DNA of 64,000 nucleotides from Henriciella sp. GTDB taxonomy: Bacteria; Pseudomonadota; Alphaproteobacteria; Caulobacterales; Hyphomonadaceae. The notes beneath the pieces were generated by a model. It was given only the letters and a program-made list of their open reading frames with translations. It did not search any database and was not told the DNA's origin. The translations under genes and the position numbers were made by a program. This document shows positions 35,127 through 43,538 of this stretch, piece after piece; the first letter of the stretch is position 1, and every line of letters begins with the position of its first letter. The DNA lies in assembly GCA_030066975.1 (NCBI GenBank), contig JASJAO010000002.1, forward strand, positions 186,001 through 250,000, read 5' to 3'.

Positions 35127-36926
35127 ATGGCCCAGCTTCCCATCGTTTCCATGACCGATGTCCGCCTGTCCTTTGGCGGGAAGCCTCTGTTTGAGGGCGT
35201 GACGTTTACCCTCGCGAAGGGCGAACGCGCTGCGCTTGTCGGACGAAACGGCGCCGGTAAATCGACGCTGATGCAATTGCTGACGGACCGCCACGCGCCA
35301 GATAGCGGGGAGCTCTGGATCAATCCGGGAACCGAGATCGTCGCGGTCGAACAGGAGCCGGACCTGTCAACCTTCGCGACCGTACTCGACTTCGCCGCGA
35401 TGGGCCTGGAGCAGGTCTGGACGGCGGAGGCCGAACTCGGCCATTTCGGTGTCGACCCGAGCGCGGATCCAAACACCCTGTCGGGTGGGCAAAAGCGACG
35501 GGCCGCACTTGCCCGGGCGTTCGCGCATGAACCCGATGTCCTGTTGCTGGATGAGCCGACCAACCACCTCGATGTGCCGATGATCGAGACACTGGAGGCA
35601 CGTCTGAAAAGCTTCAACGGCGCGGTCCTTCTGGTCAGCCACGACCGGACCTTTATGGAAAATGTGACGACGAATACGCTGTGGCTGCGAGACGGGATCG
35701 TGCGCAAGAGCCCGAAAGGCTACGCCCATTTCGACGACTGGGCGGCCGAAATCGAGGCGGCTGAAGAAAAACAGCTGGCGAAGATGAAAACCCAGATGAA
35801 AGCGGAAAATCGCTGGCTGGCGCGCGGCGTCACCGGCCGGCGGGCCCGGAATATGGGACGATTGCGGAAACTGCAACAAATGCGGGCTGAGCAATCGGCG
35901 CTGCGGACCTCGATCAATGCGGGAAAATCTACCGCCGGGATCAGCGCCCAGGCCGGGGACAGTCAAAGCCGCAAAGTGCTGGAGGCTCGCAATGTCTGCA
36001 AAGCCTATGGCGACCTCACCCTCGTTCGGGATCTGAGCCTGAAAGTGCTGCGCGGGGACCGGATCGGCCTCATTGGTCCCAACGGGGTCGGCAAGTCCAC
36101 CCTGGTCAAACTGCTGCTGGGAGAGCTTGAGCCAGACAGCGGCAGCGTGAAGCGCAACCCATCGCTGACGGTGACGTATCTCGACCAGAACCGGGATACG
36201 CTGAACCCGAAAGATACGCTGTGGGAGGCGCTAACCCCATCGGGCGGTGACAGCATTATGGTCCAGGGGCAGGCCCGTCATGTGGCGGGTTATGCGAAAG
36301 ACTTTCTGTTCAAGCCCGAACAGCTTCGCCAACCGGTGCATGCACTGTCCGGTGGTGAACGCAACCGGCTGACCCTCGCCCTGTCGCTCGCCAATGCAAC
36401 CGATCTTCTGGTCCTGGATGAACCGACCAATGATCTTGATATGCAGACGCTGGAGCTACTGGAGGACATGTTGCTGAACTTCACGGGCACGCTTCTGCTG
36501 GTCAGCCATGACCGGGCGTTTCTGGATGCAACGGTGACGTCTTGCCTGGTCCCGGTTGGCGACGGCCGCTGGGTGCAAACCGCCGGGGGCTGGAGTGATG
36601 CCCAGTCGCAGGTCGGACAAACCCGCGCTGAAACACCTTCGAAACCGAGAACGAAACCTGCCGGCAAATCGACCGCACCGAAAAAGGCGGCAAAACTATC
36701 CTTCAAGGACCAGCATCGCCTGAAAGAAGTTGAAGACGCGATGCCGCGTCTCAGTGAAGAGATCTCGGCTCTTGAAACCGAGCTTTCTGATCCGAACCTG
36801 TTCACCCGAGATCCAGACGCTTTCCATCGGCTCAACGCCCGGCTTGAGGCGGCAAGGGCGGACTTGGAACAGGCCGAAGAAGACTGGATGGAGATCGAAG
36901 CCAAGAAAGAGGCGCTGGCCGGATAG
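35127..36926 (+). CDS. ABC-F family ATPase (Uup-like)
   Basis: 599 residues, soluble, with two ATP-binding cassettes. Walker A GRNGAGKST (about 39-47) and GPNGVGKST near 320; signatures LSGGQKRR near 117 and LSGGERNR near 408; Walker B LLLDEPTNHLD and LVLDEPTNDLD. A linker with positive residues lies between the cassettes. The C terminus is a Lys-rich stretch and a coiled coil (LKEVEDAMPRLSEEISALETEL), typical of Uup, which acts on branched DNA and ribosomes. It starts 10 bp after the permease gene but is not expected to energise it. Confidence 0.9.
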   Translation: MAQLPIVSMTDVRLSFGGKPLFEGVTFTLAKGERAALVGRNGAGKSTLMQLLTDRHAPDSGELWINPGTEIVAVEQEPDLSTFATVLDFAAMGLEQVWTAEAELGHFGVDPSADPNTLSGGQKRRAALARAFAHEPDVLLLDEPTNHLDVPMIETLEARLKSFNGAVLLVSHDRTFMENVTTNTLWLRDGIVRKSPKGYAHFDDWAAEIEAAEEKQLAKMKTQMKAENRWLARGVTGRRARNMGRLRKLQQMRAEQSALRTSINAGKSTAGISAQAGDSQSRKVLEARNVCKAYGDLTLVRDLSLKVLRGDRIGLIGPNGVGKSTLVKLLLGELEPDSGSVKRNPSLTVTYLDQNRDTLNPKDTLWEALTPSGGDSIMVQGQARHVAGYAKDFLFKPEQLRQPVHALSGGERNRLTLALSLANATDLLVLDEPTNDLDMQTLELLEDMLLNFTGTLLLVSHDRAFLDATVTSCLVPVGDGRWVQTAGGWSDAQSQVGQTRAETPSKPRTKPAGKSTAPKKAAKLSFKDQHRLKEVEDAMPRLSEEISALETELSDPNLFTRDPDAFHRLNARLEAARADLEQAEEDWMEIEAKKEALAG

Positions 36927-37041
36927 TCACAGCGGTCGATTGAATTCGCGGGTTCTTGATTAGATTTTGTTAACCTTGCGACCGGTTTCCTGCTAGGCTC
37001 CCCAAAGCCGTCGGGACAAACGGTCGTGGGAGGAATGGATT

Positions 37042-38628
37042 ATGCGAAGATTATCCGCATTGATAATGGTATTTGTGCTGAGCGCATGCGCCACATCAAA
37101 CGAAAGTCCGGTTGTTGAAGCACCACCGGTTGAGCCTGTAATTGCAGAGGCTCCCCCGCCCGCGCCACCACCTCCACCTCCGCCCCCTCCTCCGCCGTTA
37201 CCACCGCCTCCGGCTCCGGCGGAAGAAACACCGACATCGCCGACACGCAGCTTGACTGTGCCCCCGCCTGCACCCGATCCAGTTGAGGTTCGGGCGATGG
37301 AAACGCCCGCCAGAAGCGCAAGTGAGTGTGAGCGGATCGCGGCTGAAGGCGCGCGCCGCGGGGATGAGTGGATCAGCTGCGTTTCTGTATTCTATGGTAC
37401 CAATCGTACAGCGGTCGAAGGCGATACGACGGCGATCAGCTCCAAAACGATCGGCAACGGCCGTGCGACGGATAAAGGCGATCTGTTCGACATTCGCCCC
37501 GAACCGCGCGCCAATTGTGAGCCGAGCCCGTTTGACTATTCGCAAACAGCTTCCAGCACACGGGTCTGTCATCTTGGCGAAGTGGTGATCAGTATTCCGG
37601 ACTCGCGGCGTGAGAAACTCGCCAAGGGCGGTGGGTCATTTAAAGCTGTACGAAGTGGCGCGAGACTGCGCGACCGCGATCTGAAGAAGTATTTCGCCCT
37701 GCTCGATCACTGGTCATATGATCGCGATCCGGAGGGATTTGCGGACCGCATTCATCAAGTCATCGCGGCTTCAGACCCGGACTCCGAGCACGCCTTCGTG
37801 TTCATTCATGGCTTCAATGTGCCATTCAGAAATGCTGCGTTCCGGACCGCACAGTTGAAATATGACATGGAGATTGATGGCCCGGCGTTCTTTTTCTCCT
37901 GGCCGTCAAACGGTAACCTGCTCGACTATCTCAACGATCAGGAAGATGCCGATCTCAGCGTCGATGCGCTGGCGCGGTTCCTGCGCTTTACGCATGAGAC
38001 AGTGAGCAGCTCAGACCGGCCGATGAAGCTGCATATCGTCGCCCACTCCATGGGCACGCGGGTGACTGCGCAGGCCCTTGCCCGGTTGAGCGACTTCAGC
38101 CGTGAGAAAAAGTTCGGACATGTCATCTTTGCCGCCGGGGATCTCGATTCCAATCTGTTTGCCGAATGGATGGGAGCCGCTGCGCCCATCTATGACGGGG
38201 TAACCATCTATACATCGCAATCCGATGCCGCTGTGGGCTTTAGCGGCGCGCTGCGGAATCTGTCCAGCAAGATGAACTTTTTCGGTTCCAACGGAAACGC
38301 CGACATCAAAAGCCGCATCGGTTTCTATAAAGGCGGTGGCCCGGCGGTGTTTGACATGCCTGACGATCTAGGACGCCAGTTTGTCAAAACCATCGATGTG
38401 ACCAAAGCTGCGTCGAAGAGCTTCTTCTTCAAAGTCAAACATACGACCTATGCGCAGTCGACCTCCATCACCAATGATATACGGTGTTTGTTTGATCATC
38501 CCTATTCGATGCCAGATGAGCGCTCCGGGCAGTTCAAGCGACTGACCACCGGACATCCGCATTGGGTGCTGGAGCCGAGATCGGTCATGGATCCGTCTTT
38601 TGCGAGTGTGCAATCGGTCTGTGATTAG
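37042..38628 (+). CDS. Lipoprotein with DUF900-type alpha/beta hydrolase domain
   Basis: 528 residues. Lipoprotein signal with lipobox LSAC (13-16), then a Pro-rich spacer with a run of about ten Pro near 42-55, and a hydrolase domain: WISCVSVFYGTNRTAVEGD, EVVISIPDSRREKLAKGG, AFVFIHGFNVPFRNAAFRTAQLKYDM, FFFSWPSNGNLLDYLNDQED, and nucleophile elbow HIVAHSMGTRVTAQAL (Ser about 335). The Pro tether would hold an esterase away from the membrane. Substrate unknown. Next gene downstream also encodes an exported protein. Confidence 0.85.
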   Translation: MRRLSALIMVFVLSACATSNESPVVEAPPVEPVIAEAPPPAPPPPPPPPPPPLPPPPAPAEETPTSPTRSLTVPPPAPDPVEVRAMETPARSASECERIAAEGARRGDEWISCVSVFYGTNRTAVEGDTTAISSKTIGNGRATDKGDLFDIRPEPRANCEPSPFDYSQTASSTRVCHLGEVVISIPDSRREKLAKGGGSFKAVRSGARLRDRDLKKYFALLDHWSYDRDPEGFADRIHQVIAASDPDSEHAFVFIHGFNVPFRNAAFRTAQLKYDMEIDGPAFFFSWPSNGNLLDYLNDQEDADLSVDALARFLRFTHETVSSSDRPMKLHIVAHSMGTRVTAQALARLSDFSREKKFGHVIFAAGDLDSNLFAEWMGAAAPIYDGVTIYTSQSDAAVGFSGALRNLSSKMNFFGSNGNADIKSRIGFYKGGGPAVFDMPDDLGRQFVKTIDVTKAASKSFFFKVKHTTYAQSTSITNDIRCLFDHPYSMPDERSGQFKRLTTGHPHWVLEPRSVMDPSFASVQSVCD

Positions 38629-38709
38629 ACTGCCTCCAGGGCAGCTCCAACGGTTCCTTAACGCCCGCCGTCTAATTTGAAGCTTCCAGCTTTTTGACGG
38701 AGTGCGATC

Positions 38710-39615
38710 ATGCAGTCTTTTCTGTCCCGTTCAGCCGCCGCAGCGCTGTCCAGCCTGATAATCCTTGCGCCAACCACAAATGCCGACCCCGCAACAAAGT
38801 CGGCTGCGACAGCCGAACTGCCGGGACAGGAGTATAATGTGTACCGCTCCGGCCAGCCTCATCGCTCGACCCGCGGTACAGACTCGATCTCGTGTCAGAC
38901 CGAGTGCAATATTGACGAGACCTGCGCTTCCTGGGCCTATGTCGCTGCAACCTTGCAAACCGGTCCGCGGTGTGAGTTGAAGCGGACCATTGGGCCCGGC
39001 GAATACCGACCGGGCTCCATTTCAGGCGTGTCGAGCCGATACTACCCGAACGGCAATGTTCGTCCAAAACCGGCTATGACAGAAGTGGCTGAGGCCTACC
39101 CGCCAGCTGGTTTTGCGCCTTATCCAGGCTCTGAAAACTGGCCCGCACCCTATGATTATCCAGTTGATCAGCAAGCCTTGCTCGGCGGTGCACCTTTGAT
39201 CAAATACAAATCGGTTCCGACCAAGACTACCGCCAAACCGAAACCGCCGGTCCAGCAAGCGACGGCTCAACCGCTGAGAAGCACGTCTGCTCATACACCT
39301 GCGGCAGGAGCACCAATGTCCTCTGTGATCACGCAGCGCCCGGCGACGTCGGCACCAAAAATTGTCTATAAGCCTGTAATTGCATCGCCGCCTCCCGCGT
39401 CAGCAACGCCAACACCGGTCGCCTATACGGCCCCGTCTCCCAAACCAACCACCGTGCCGGTCACGCCCCCTACACCGACGCCGCCCTCCTTGAAGCTCCG
39501 CAAGAACTGGACAGATCCAGACTATGGCGCGCAATCTTATTCGGTGCAGGACACAAATTACATCCCCGGCGATGAAGAAGCGACCGGCGGCTTTCTCGAG
39601 GGCGCACCGGAATAG
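38710..39615 (+). CDS. Exported protein with PAN/Apple-like domain
   Basis: 301 residues: signal peptide MQSFLSRSAAAALSSLIILAPTTNA, then a PAN-like domain (about 36-115) with QEYNVYRSG, four Cys in the pattern SCQTECNIDETCASWAY...GPRCELK, and SISGVSSRYY. The C-terminal 180 residues are low-complexity Pro/Thr/Ala-rich (a repeated TPTP/PPP pattern) ending in an acidic tail. PAN domains bind protein or carbohydrate (established for the family). It lies 81 bp after the DUF900 lipoprotein gene. Confidence 0.7.
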   Translation: MQSFLSRSAAAALSSLIILAPTTNADPATKSAATAELPGQEYNVYRSGQPHRSTRGTDSISCQTECNIDETCASWAYVAATLQTGPRCELKRTIGPGEYRPGSISGVSSRYYPNGNVRPKPAMTEVAEAYPPAGFAPYPGSENWPAPYDYPVDQQALLGGAPLIKYKSVPTKTTAKPKPPVQQATAQPLRSTSAHTPAAGAPMSSVITQRPATSAPKIVYKPVIASPPPASATPTPVAYTAPSPKPTTVPVTPPTPTPPSLKLRKNWTDPDYGAQSYSVQDTNYIPGDEEATGGFLEGAPE

Positions 39616-39637
39616 CGAAATAGGCTGTCGGGACTGG

Positions 39638-40597
39638 TCAGCCGTCGCGACGCGATCGGGGTCGCGGCGGTCGGCCCGTCGCCTTGCCTTTATGGCCTCG
39701 TCCCGCTCCGGAAGCTCGCTTCGCTCGGTCCTCGCGCGGCTCCCGATTCGGTTTGGCCCCGCCTTTGCCGACAAAGCTCCGGCCTTTGCGCACCACTTTG
39801 CCATCCGCATCGCGCAGGCGCGGCGGACGATCCGGCAGTGAGGCTGTGATCAAAGCTGCCCGTTCCTTGGCAGACAGGGCGCGCCATTGGCCCTCCGGCA
39901 AGTCGCCAAGCGCCAGCGGACCGATGCGCACGCGGTGCAGATCGACAACTTTCAGACCGACCAGATCACACATTCGGCGAATCTGGCGTTTGCGTCCCTC
40001 GCGCAGAACGAAACGGAGCGTCTGCCCGGCCTCCACTGTGACTTTCGCGGTTTTCAGTTTGCGCTTGTCGAGCTCCAGTCCGCTTCGGAGCAGCGTGAGC
40101 CGCCCTTCGGTGATCTGACCGGTGACTGTAACGAGGTATTCTTTCTCCAACGTATGCTGGGGGCCGATAATGGCCTTCGCCAAAACTCCGTCTTCAGAGA
40201 GAAGCAGCAGCCCGCGCGAATCCTGATCCAGCCGCCCAAGCGGGGCAAGCCGGGCGTTCCGGGCCGGCGGCGCAGATGAATCCGCGGCGGCCTTCGCTGT
40301 CAGCAATCGCGCGGCGGGCACCTGATCCTGCTCAGGCTGCGCCGACACAAACCCCACCGGTTTGTTCAGGACAGCAGTAAACTTGCCTTCAATCGACTTC
40401 TCAGCCTGCTGAGACAGAGTCAGGGTTTGGCCCGGTTCAATCTTATGGCCGGGTTGCTCGACCCGAACCTGGTCGACCATGACGCCGCCGCCAGCGATCA
40501 GCGCTTCGGCCTCGCGGCGTGAACACAGACCAAGTTCTGCCATCCATTTGTTAAGCCGAACCGGCGCATTGCCCTTATAGGTATGAGAGACAGCCAT
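39638..40597 (-). CDS. RsuA/RluB/E/F-family pseudouridine synthase
   Basis: 319 residues. S4 RNA-binding domain (about 14-60: RLNKWMAELGLCSRREAEALIAGGGVMVD), then the catalytic domain with AVLNKPVGFVSAQPEQ, the catalytic-Asp motif LGRLDQDSRGLLLLSEDG, KEYLVTVTGQITE and RFVLREGRKRQIRRMCDLVGLKVVDLHRVRIG. NKPVGFVS with GRLDQDS is closest to the RluF branch (23S U2604), but the target is not certain. A basic low-complexity tail of about 60 residues follows. Convergent with the PAN-domain gene, 22 bp between stops. Confidence 0.9.
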   Translation of the reverse strand: MAVSHTYKGNAPVRLNKWMAELGLCSRREAEALIAGGGVMVDQVRVEQPGHKIEPGQTLTLSQQAEKSIEGKFTAVLNKPVGFVSAQPEQDQVPAARLLTAKAAADSSAPPARNARLAPLGRLDQDSRGLLLLSEDGVLAKAIIGPQHTLEKEYLVTVTGQITEGRLTLLRSGLELDKRKLKTAKVTVEAGQTLRFVLREGRKRQIRRMCDLVGLKVVDLHRVRIGPLALGDLPEGQWRALSAKERAALITASLPDRPPRLRDADGKVVRKGRSFVGKGGAKPNREPREDRAKRASGAGRGHKGKATGRPPRPRSRRDG

Positions 40598-40639
40598 GCC
40601 GGGCGGTTTGAGCGGCGAACGTCACCGCGTCAATGGCTT

Positions 40640-41590
40640 TCATGCGGTACCGAGATCATAAGCCATGGCCACATCACAGCGTTCATAACGCGATCCGAAC
40701 CGGCGCATGATCTCTGCATTGTGTTCGAACCCCAATTTCTCATACAGATGGATCGCGGCTTCGCATTTCTTATTGGTCAGCAGGAAGAGTTCATCCATCT
40801 CCATGTCCCGCGCGCGTTCCAGCACGTTTTCGAGCAGGAACTCACCGGCCTTCCGGCCGCGTGCGGAGGCGAGTACGCCCATTTTGGTGAGCTCAAACAC
40901 ACCCGGTTCAATCGGCATCAGAGCACAGGTCCCGACGATCCCAAGGCCAGCGGCTTCAACGAACAGGATCTTCCCGCCTTTGTCGATAATGTAGCGTTTG
41001 GGATCAGACAGGACACGTTCATCGGTGTCTTCCATTTGAAACATATCGCTGACCCATTCCTCATTGATCGAATAGAAAAGCGGCGCGAGTTCATCGGTAT
41101 AGTCGACGATGGAAAGCGTCTGTGTGGCGCGAGACAGGAGCGATTGGTGATCCATGGCGTCTTCAATCCTCTTCAAATGATCCAGAAAATCTGTAGGGGG
41201 CCCCGCGCACAGCGCGGCTGCGGCGCGCGCGACGCCCGGAAACACCGTCTCTTTCATTAGGTGCACGGCGTCTTGCCCCGCCGCTGAGAGCGATATGGTC
41301 TTCTGTCGGCGATCGGCTTTCGATGTCTCGGTTTTCACCAGGCCAAGGTCGAGCAGGTTGTTCAGGCAACGTGTGACGGCGGGTTGGCTGACCCCCAGCG
41401 CATCTACCGCTTCGTTCACTGTGAGATGGCCATAGCGATCGAGTGCGGTGAGCAAGGGGAAGTGACTGGGCTGAGTTTTGAGACCGGCTTGCTCATGGAT
41501 TTTCAAAGCATCGGCTTGCATCCGTTCGGCCAGCCGCTTCAACCGGCTTCCGAGCGCGAGATGGCCAAGCTCTTCAAGAATATCAGGCAC
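40640..41590 (-). CDS. MarR-type regulator fused to a GNAT acetyltransferase
   Basis: 316 residues in two parts. Residues 1-160 are a MarR winged helix (HFPLLTALDRYGHLTVNEAVDALGVSQPAVTRCLNNLLDLGLVKTETSKADRRQKTISLSAAG). Residues 165-316 are a GNAT domain (ILFVEAAGLGIVGTCALMPI, ELTKMGVLASARGRKAGEFLLENVLERA as acetyl-CoA loop, ELFLLTNKKCEAAIHLYEKLGFEH). Such fusions are known in proteobacteria; the link between DNA binding and acetylation is not understood. It follows the pseudouridine synthase start on the same strand with a 42-bp gap. Confidence 0.9.
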   Translation of the reverse strand: MPDILEELGHLALGSRLKRLAERMQADALKIHEQAGLKTQPSHFPLLTALDRYGHLTVNEAVDALGVSQPAVTRCLNNLLDLGLVKTETSKADRRQKTISLSAAGQDAVHLMKETVFPGVARAAAALCAGPPTDFLDHLKRIEDAMDHQSLLSRATQTLSIVDYTDELAPLFYSINEEWVSDMFQMEDTDERVLSDPKRYIIDKGGKILFVEAAGLGIVGTCALMPIEPGVFELTKMGVLASARGRKAGEFLLENVLERARDMEMDELFLLTNKKCEAAIHLYEKLGFEHNAEIMRRFGSRYERCDVAMAYDLGTA

Positions 41591-41796
41591 ACCGATCCTT
41601 TTTTATATAACACGCTATGTATATCCGTAACCCCGTTTGCTTTCAAGCTTGATTTTTCGATGTTCAGCGGATAATGGCCGCTTATGCACCACGTTCTGAA
41701 AGCCGCTGCTCCAAAGCAGGTCTGCTGGACCCAATCGGTCTTGACCGGGTGCATGTGGCAAGCTGTGCAATCTTAATAGCTCAATCGCCAACACAT

Positions 41797-41855
41797 CACC
41801 CGCAATGCAAAATGCGGGTGTTCCTGTTTTCGAAGGCCCGCGCTCCCAAAACAGG
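41797..41855 (+). promoter_or_regulatory. Structured leader with mutually exclusive hairpins before a hypothetical gene
   Basis: Hairpin 1: CACCCGCA (41797-41804) with TGCGGGTG (41813-41820), perfect. Hairpin 2: CCTGTTTT (41823-41830) with AAAACAGG (41848-41855), perfect; its right arm contains most of the AGGA (41853-41856) ribosome site for ATG 41864. Alternative pairing: GCGGG in the right arm of hairpin 1 can pair with CCCGC at 41837-41841 inside the loop of hairpin 2. The layout resembles a translational switch. Ligand unknown. Confidence 0.45.
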
Positions 41856-41863
41856 ACCCTGAT

Positions 41864-42298
41864 ATGACTTTCCCAGACGAAGACCATTTCGATTCGCTGG
41901 CCCGCGATCTGATTGGCTGCGAGCTGCCTAAATCAGAGTGGACCCATGAGGCGCATTTCGCGGCTGCCCTCTGGTTCATTCGACACCCGGTGCGAAACGC
42001 GGAACGGGAAATGCCGAGTGTGATTATCGCCTATAATGAGGCCACAGGTGTCGCGAATACCGACACCGACGGGTATCATGAGACAATCACGCTGGCGTCC
42101 ATTCGGATGGCGAAACACTATTTGGCGGCCCACCCTGGAGACACCGCGCTCTCAGATGTTTTAAGCGGTCTGATGCGCAGCCCGTTAGGCCGATCGAGCT
42201 GGCCGCTGGACTATTGGACCAAACCCGTCCTGTTTTCGGTTACAGCCAGACGCCGGTGGGTAGACCCGGACATTAAACCCTTACCCACTCAAGTTTAG
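41864..42298 (+). CDS. Conserved hypothetical protein
   Basis: 144 residues, soluble, no signal peptide. Recognisable features are WTHEAHFAAALWFIRH (about 26-41), with a Thr-His...His arrangement, AYNEATGVANTDTDGYHETITLASIRMA, and a C-terminal SPLGRSSWPLDYWTKPVLFSVTARRRWVDPDIKPL. His and Glu residues in the first two blocks could bind a metal (inference). I cannot name the family. Translation probably depends on the hairpins at 41797-41855. It is convergent with the entericidin gene, with 1 bp between stops. Confidence 0.7.
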   Translation: MTFPDEDHFDSLARDLIGCELPKSEWTHEAHFAAALWFIRHPVRNAEREMPSVIIAYNEATGVANTDTDGYHETITLASIRMAKHYLAAHPGDTALSDVLSGLMRSPLGRSSWPLDYWTKPVLFSVTARRRWVDPDIKPLPTQV

Positions 42299-42299
42299 G

Positions 42300-42431
42300 C
42301 TAGTCTTTGGCCTCGTTGGCACTGTCCTTGAGGACTTTGCCAACCGTCTCGACATCCTCACCGACACCCGCAATCGTGTTGCAGGCGGCCAGAATGGGAA
42401 GGGCGATCAGGGCTGCGATCAAAGCTTTCAT
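42300..42431 (-). CDS. Entericidin-type small lipoprotein
   Basis: 43 residues: lipoprotein signal MKALIAALIALPILAAC with lipobox LAAC (14-17), then NTIAGVGEDVETVGKVLKDSANEA, the entericidin A/B pattern. The start is fixed by AGGAGAT upstream on the minus strand. Entericidins are small cell-envelope lipoproteins, described in E. coli as an antidote/toxin pair. A second, longer entericidin-like gene lies 64 bp upstream on the same strand. Confidence 0.88.
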   Translation of the reverse strand: MKALIAALIALPILAACNTIAGVGEDVETVGKVLKDSANEAKD

Positions 42432-42495
42432 AAGCGAATCTCCTAGATTGGCGCTGTAAATGGGGGCTAGGTGCCACGCTGGCAAGCCAGCGGGA

Positions 42496-42765
42496 TCAAT
42501 TCTGACGCGGTGTTGGCGGCGGCGCAGGGGCGCGGCAAGGTGGCAGACCGCCCCCCGCCAACTCATCCCCATAAGGATCGCAGGCGTCTCCGGCTTCGGC
42601 GCGATAGCGGTTTGAGGATCGGGGGCCGAACATCTCGTCGCGCGCCTCGTTTGCAAGGTGCGAAACACCCCCGCCGACAGCCTGAATGTCGCGCCCGACA
42701 CCATCAACGGTCGAGCATGCTGGCAGCATGCCACAGATGATAGCAGAAACCAGGAAAGAGCGCAT
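42496..42765 (-). CDS. Entericidin-like lipoprotein with C-terminal extension
   Basis: 89 residues: signal [17 protein letters not shown] with lipobox LPAC (14-17), [27 protein letters not shown] (entericidin core), then about 45 extra residues, Arg/Pro-rich with two Cys (ACDPYGDEL...[11 protein letters not shown]). ATG 42765 follows GGAGGTGACC, a strong ribosome site. Same strand as and upstream of the smaller entericidin. Longer than family norm (about 45). Function unknown. Confidence 0.78.
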   Translation of the reverse strand: MRSFLVSAIICGMLPACSTVDGVGRDIQAVGGGVSHLANEARDEMFGPRSSNRYRAEAGDACDPYGDELAGGGLPPCRAPAPPPTPRQN

Positions 42766-42875
42766 GGTCACCTCCAAGATTGAACCGCCTGTATCCCATC
42801 CCCCTTGAAACCGCACAAGTGTATTCCCCTCCACCGCGACTCCCTGCTAAAGGGGCGGACGAGAGAGGACTTCGC

Positions 42876-43538
42876 ATGAAAACCGCTGTCATTGTCTTTC
42901 CCGGATCGAATTGCGATCGCGATGCCCAAGTCGCCCTGCGCCAGACAACCGGGGTTGAACCCGTGATGATCTGGCACAAGGACGGAACCATCCCGGAAGA
43001 TACGGACCTGGTCATGGTTCCGGGTGGGTTTTCATATGGCGATTATCTGCGCTGTGGGGCGATTGCGGGGAATTCACCTGTCATCAGCCAGCTGAACGCC
43101 CATGCTGAGCGCGGCGGTTACGTGCTTGGCGTCTGCAACGGGTTCCAGATCCTGTGTGAGACCGGATTGCTGCCAGGCGCCTTGATCCGAAATGCGGGAC
43201 TTGAATTTGTCTGCAAGCCGCAGGCGCTGAAAGTCGACAACGCCAATACGCCTTTCACCAGCGCCTATGCCGGAGACACTGAAATCTCGATCCCGATCGC
43301 CCATCATGACGGGAATTATGTGGCCGATGAGGACACGTTGAATGCGCTGGAAGATGAGGGACGGGTCGTCTTTCGCTATGTCGGCAATCCGAATGGCGCT
43401 TCGCGAGACATTGCCGGGATCGTCAGTGAGAATGGCCGGGTCCTTGGCATGATGCCGCACCCGGAACGCGCCATTGGCGGGCATGAAGGCGGAACGGACG
43501 GGATCGGCATGTTTGAAAGCCTGGTCGCAGCGATTTAA
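42876..43538 (+). CDS. purQ: Phosphoribosylformylglycinamidine synthase, glutaminase subunit PurQ
   Basis: Class I glutamine amidotransferase supplying ammonia to PurL in purine synthesis. 220 residues: [14 protein letters not shown] start, [18 protein letters not shown], nucleophile elbow [11 protein letters not shown] (Cys near 86), and C-terminal [11 protein letters not shown] (catalytic His and Glu). ATG 42876 with AGAGAGGA upstream is chosen over the longer frame from 42780. Its TAA overlaps the stop of the next gene (TTAA, 43535-43538). purL lies 3.4 kb downstream; purS is not visible. Confidence 0.97.
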   Translation: MKTAVIVFPGSNCDRDAQVALRQTTGVEPVMIWHKDGTIPEDTDLVMVPGGFSYGDYLRCGAIAGNSPVISQLNAHAERGGYVLGVCNGFQILCETGLLPGALIRNAGLEFVCKPQALKVDNANTPFTSAYAGDTEISIPIAHHDGNYVADEDTLNALEDEGRVVFRYVGNPNGASRDIAGIVSENGRVLGMMPHPERAIGGHEGGTDGIGMFESLVAAI

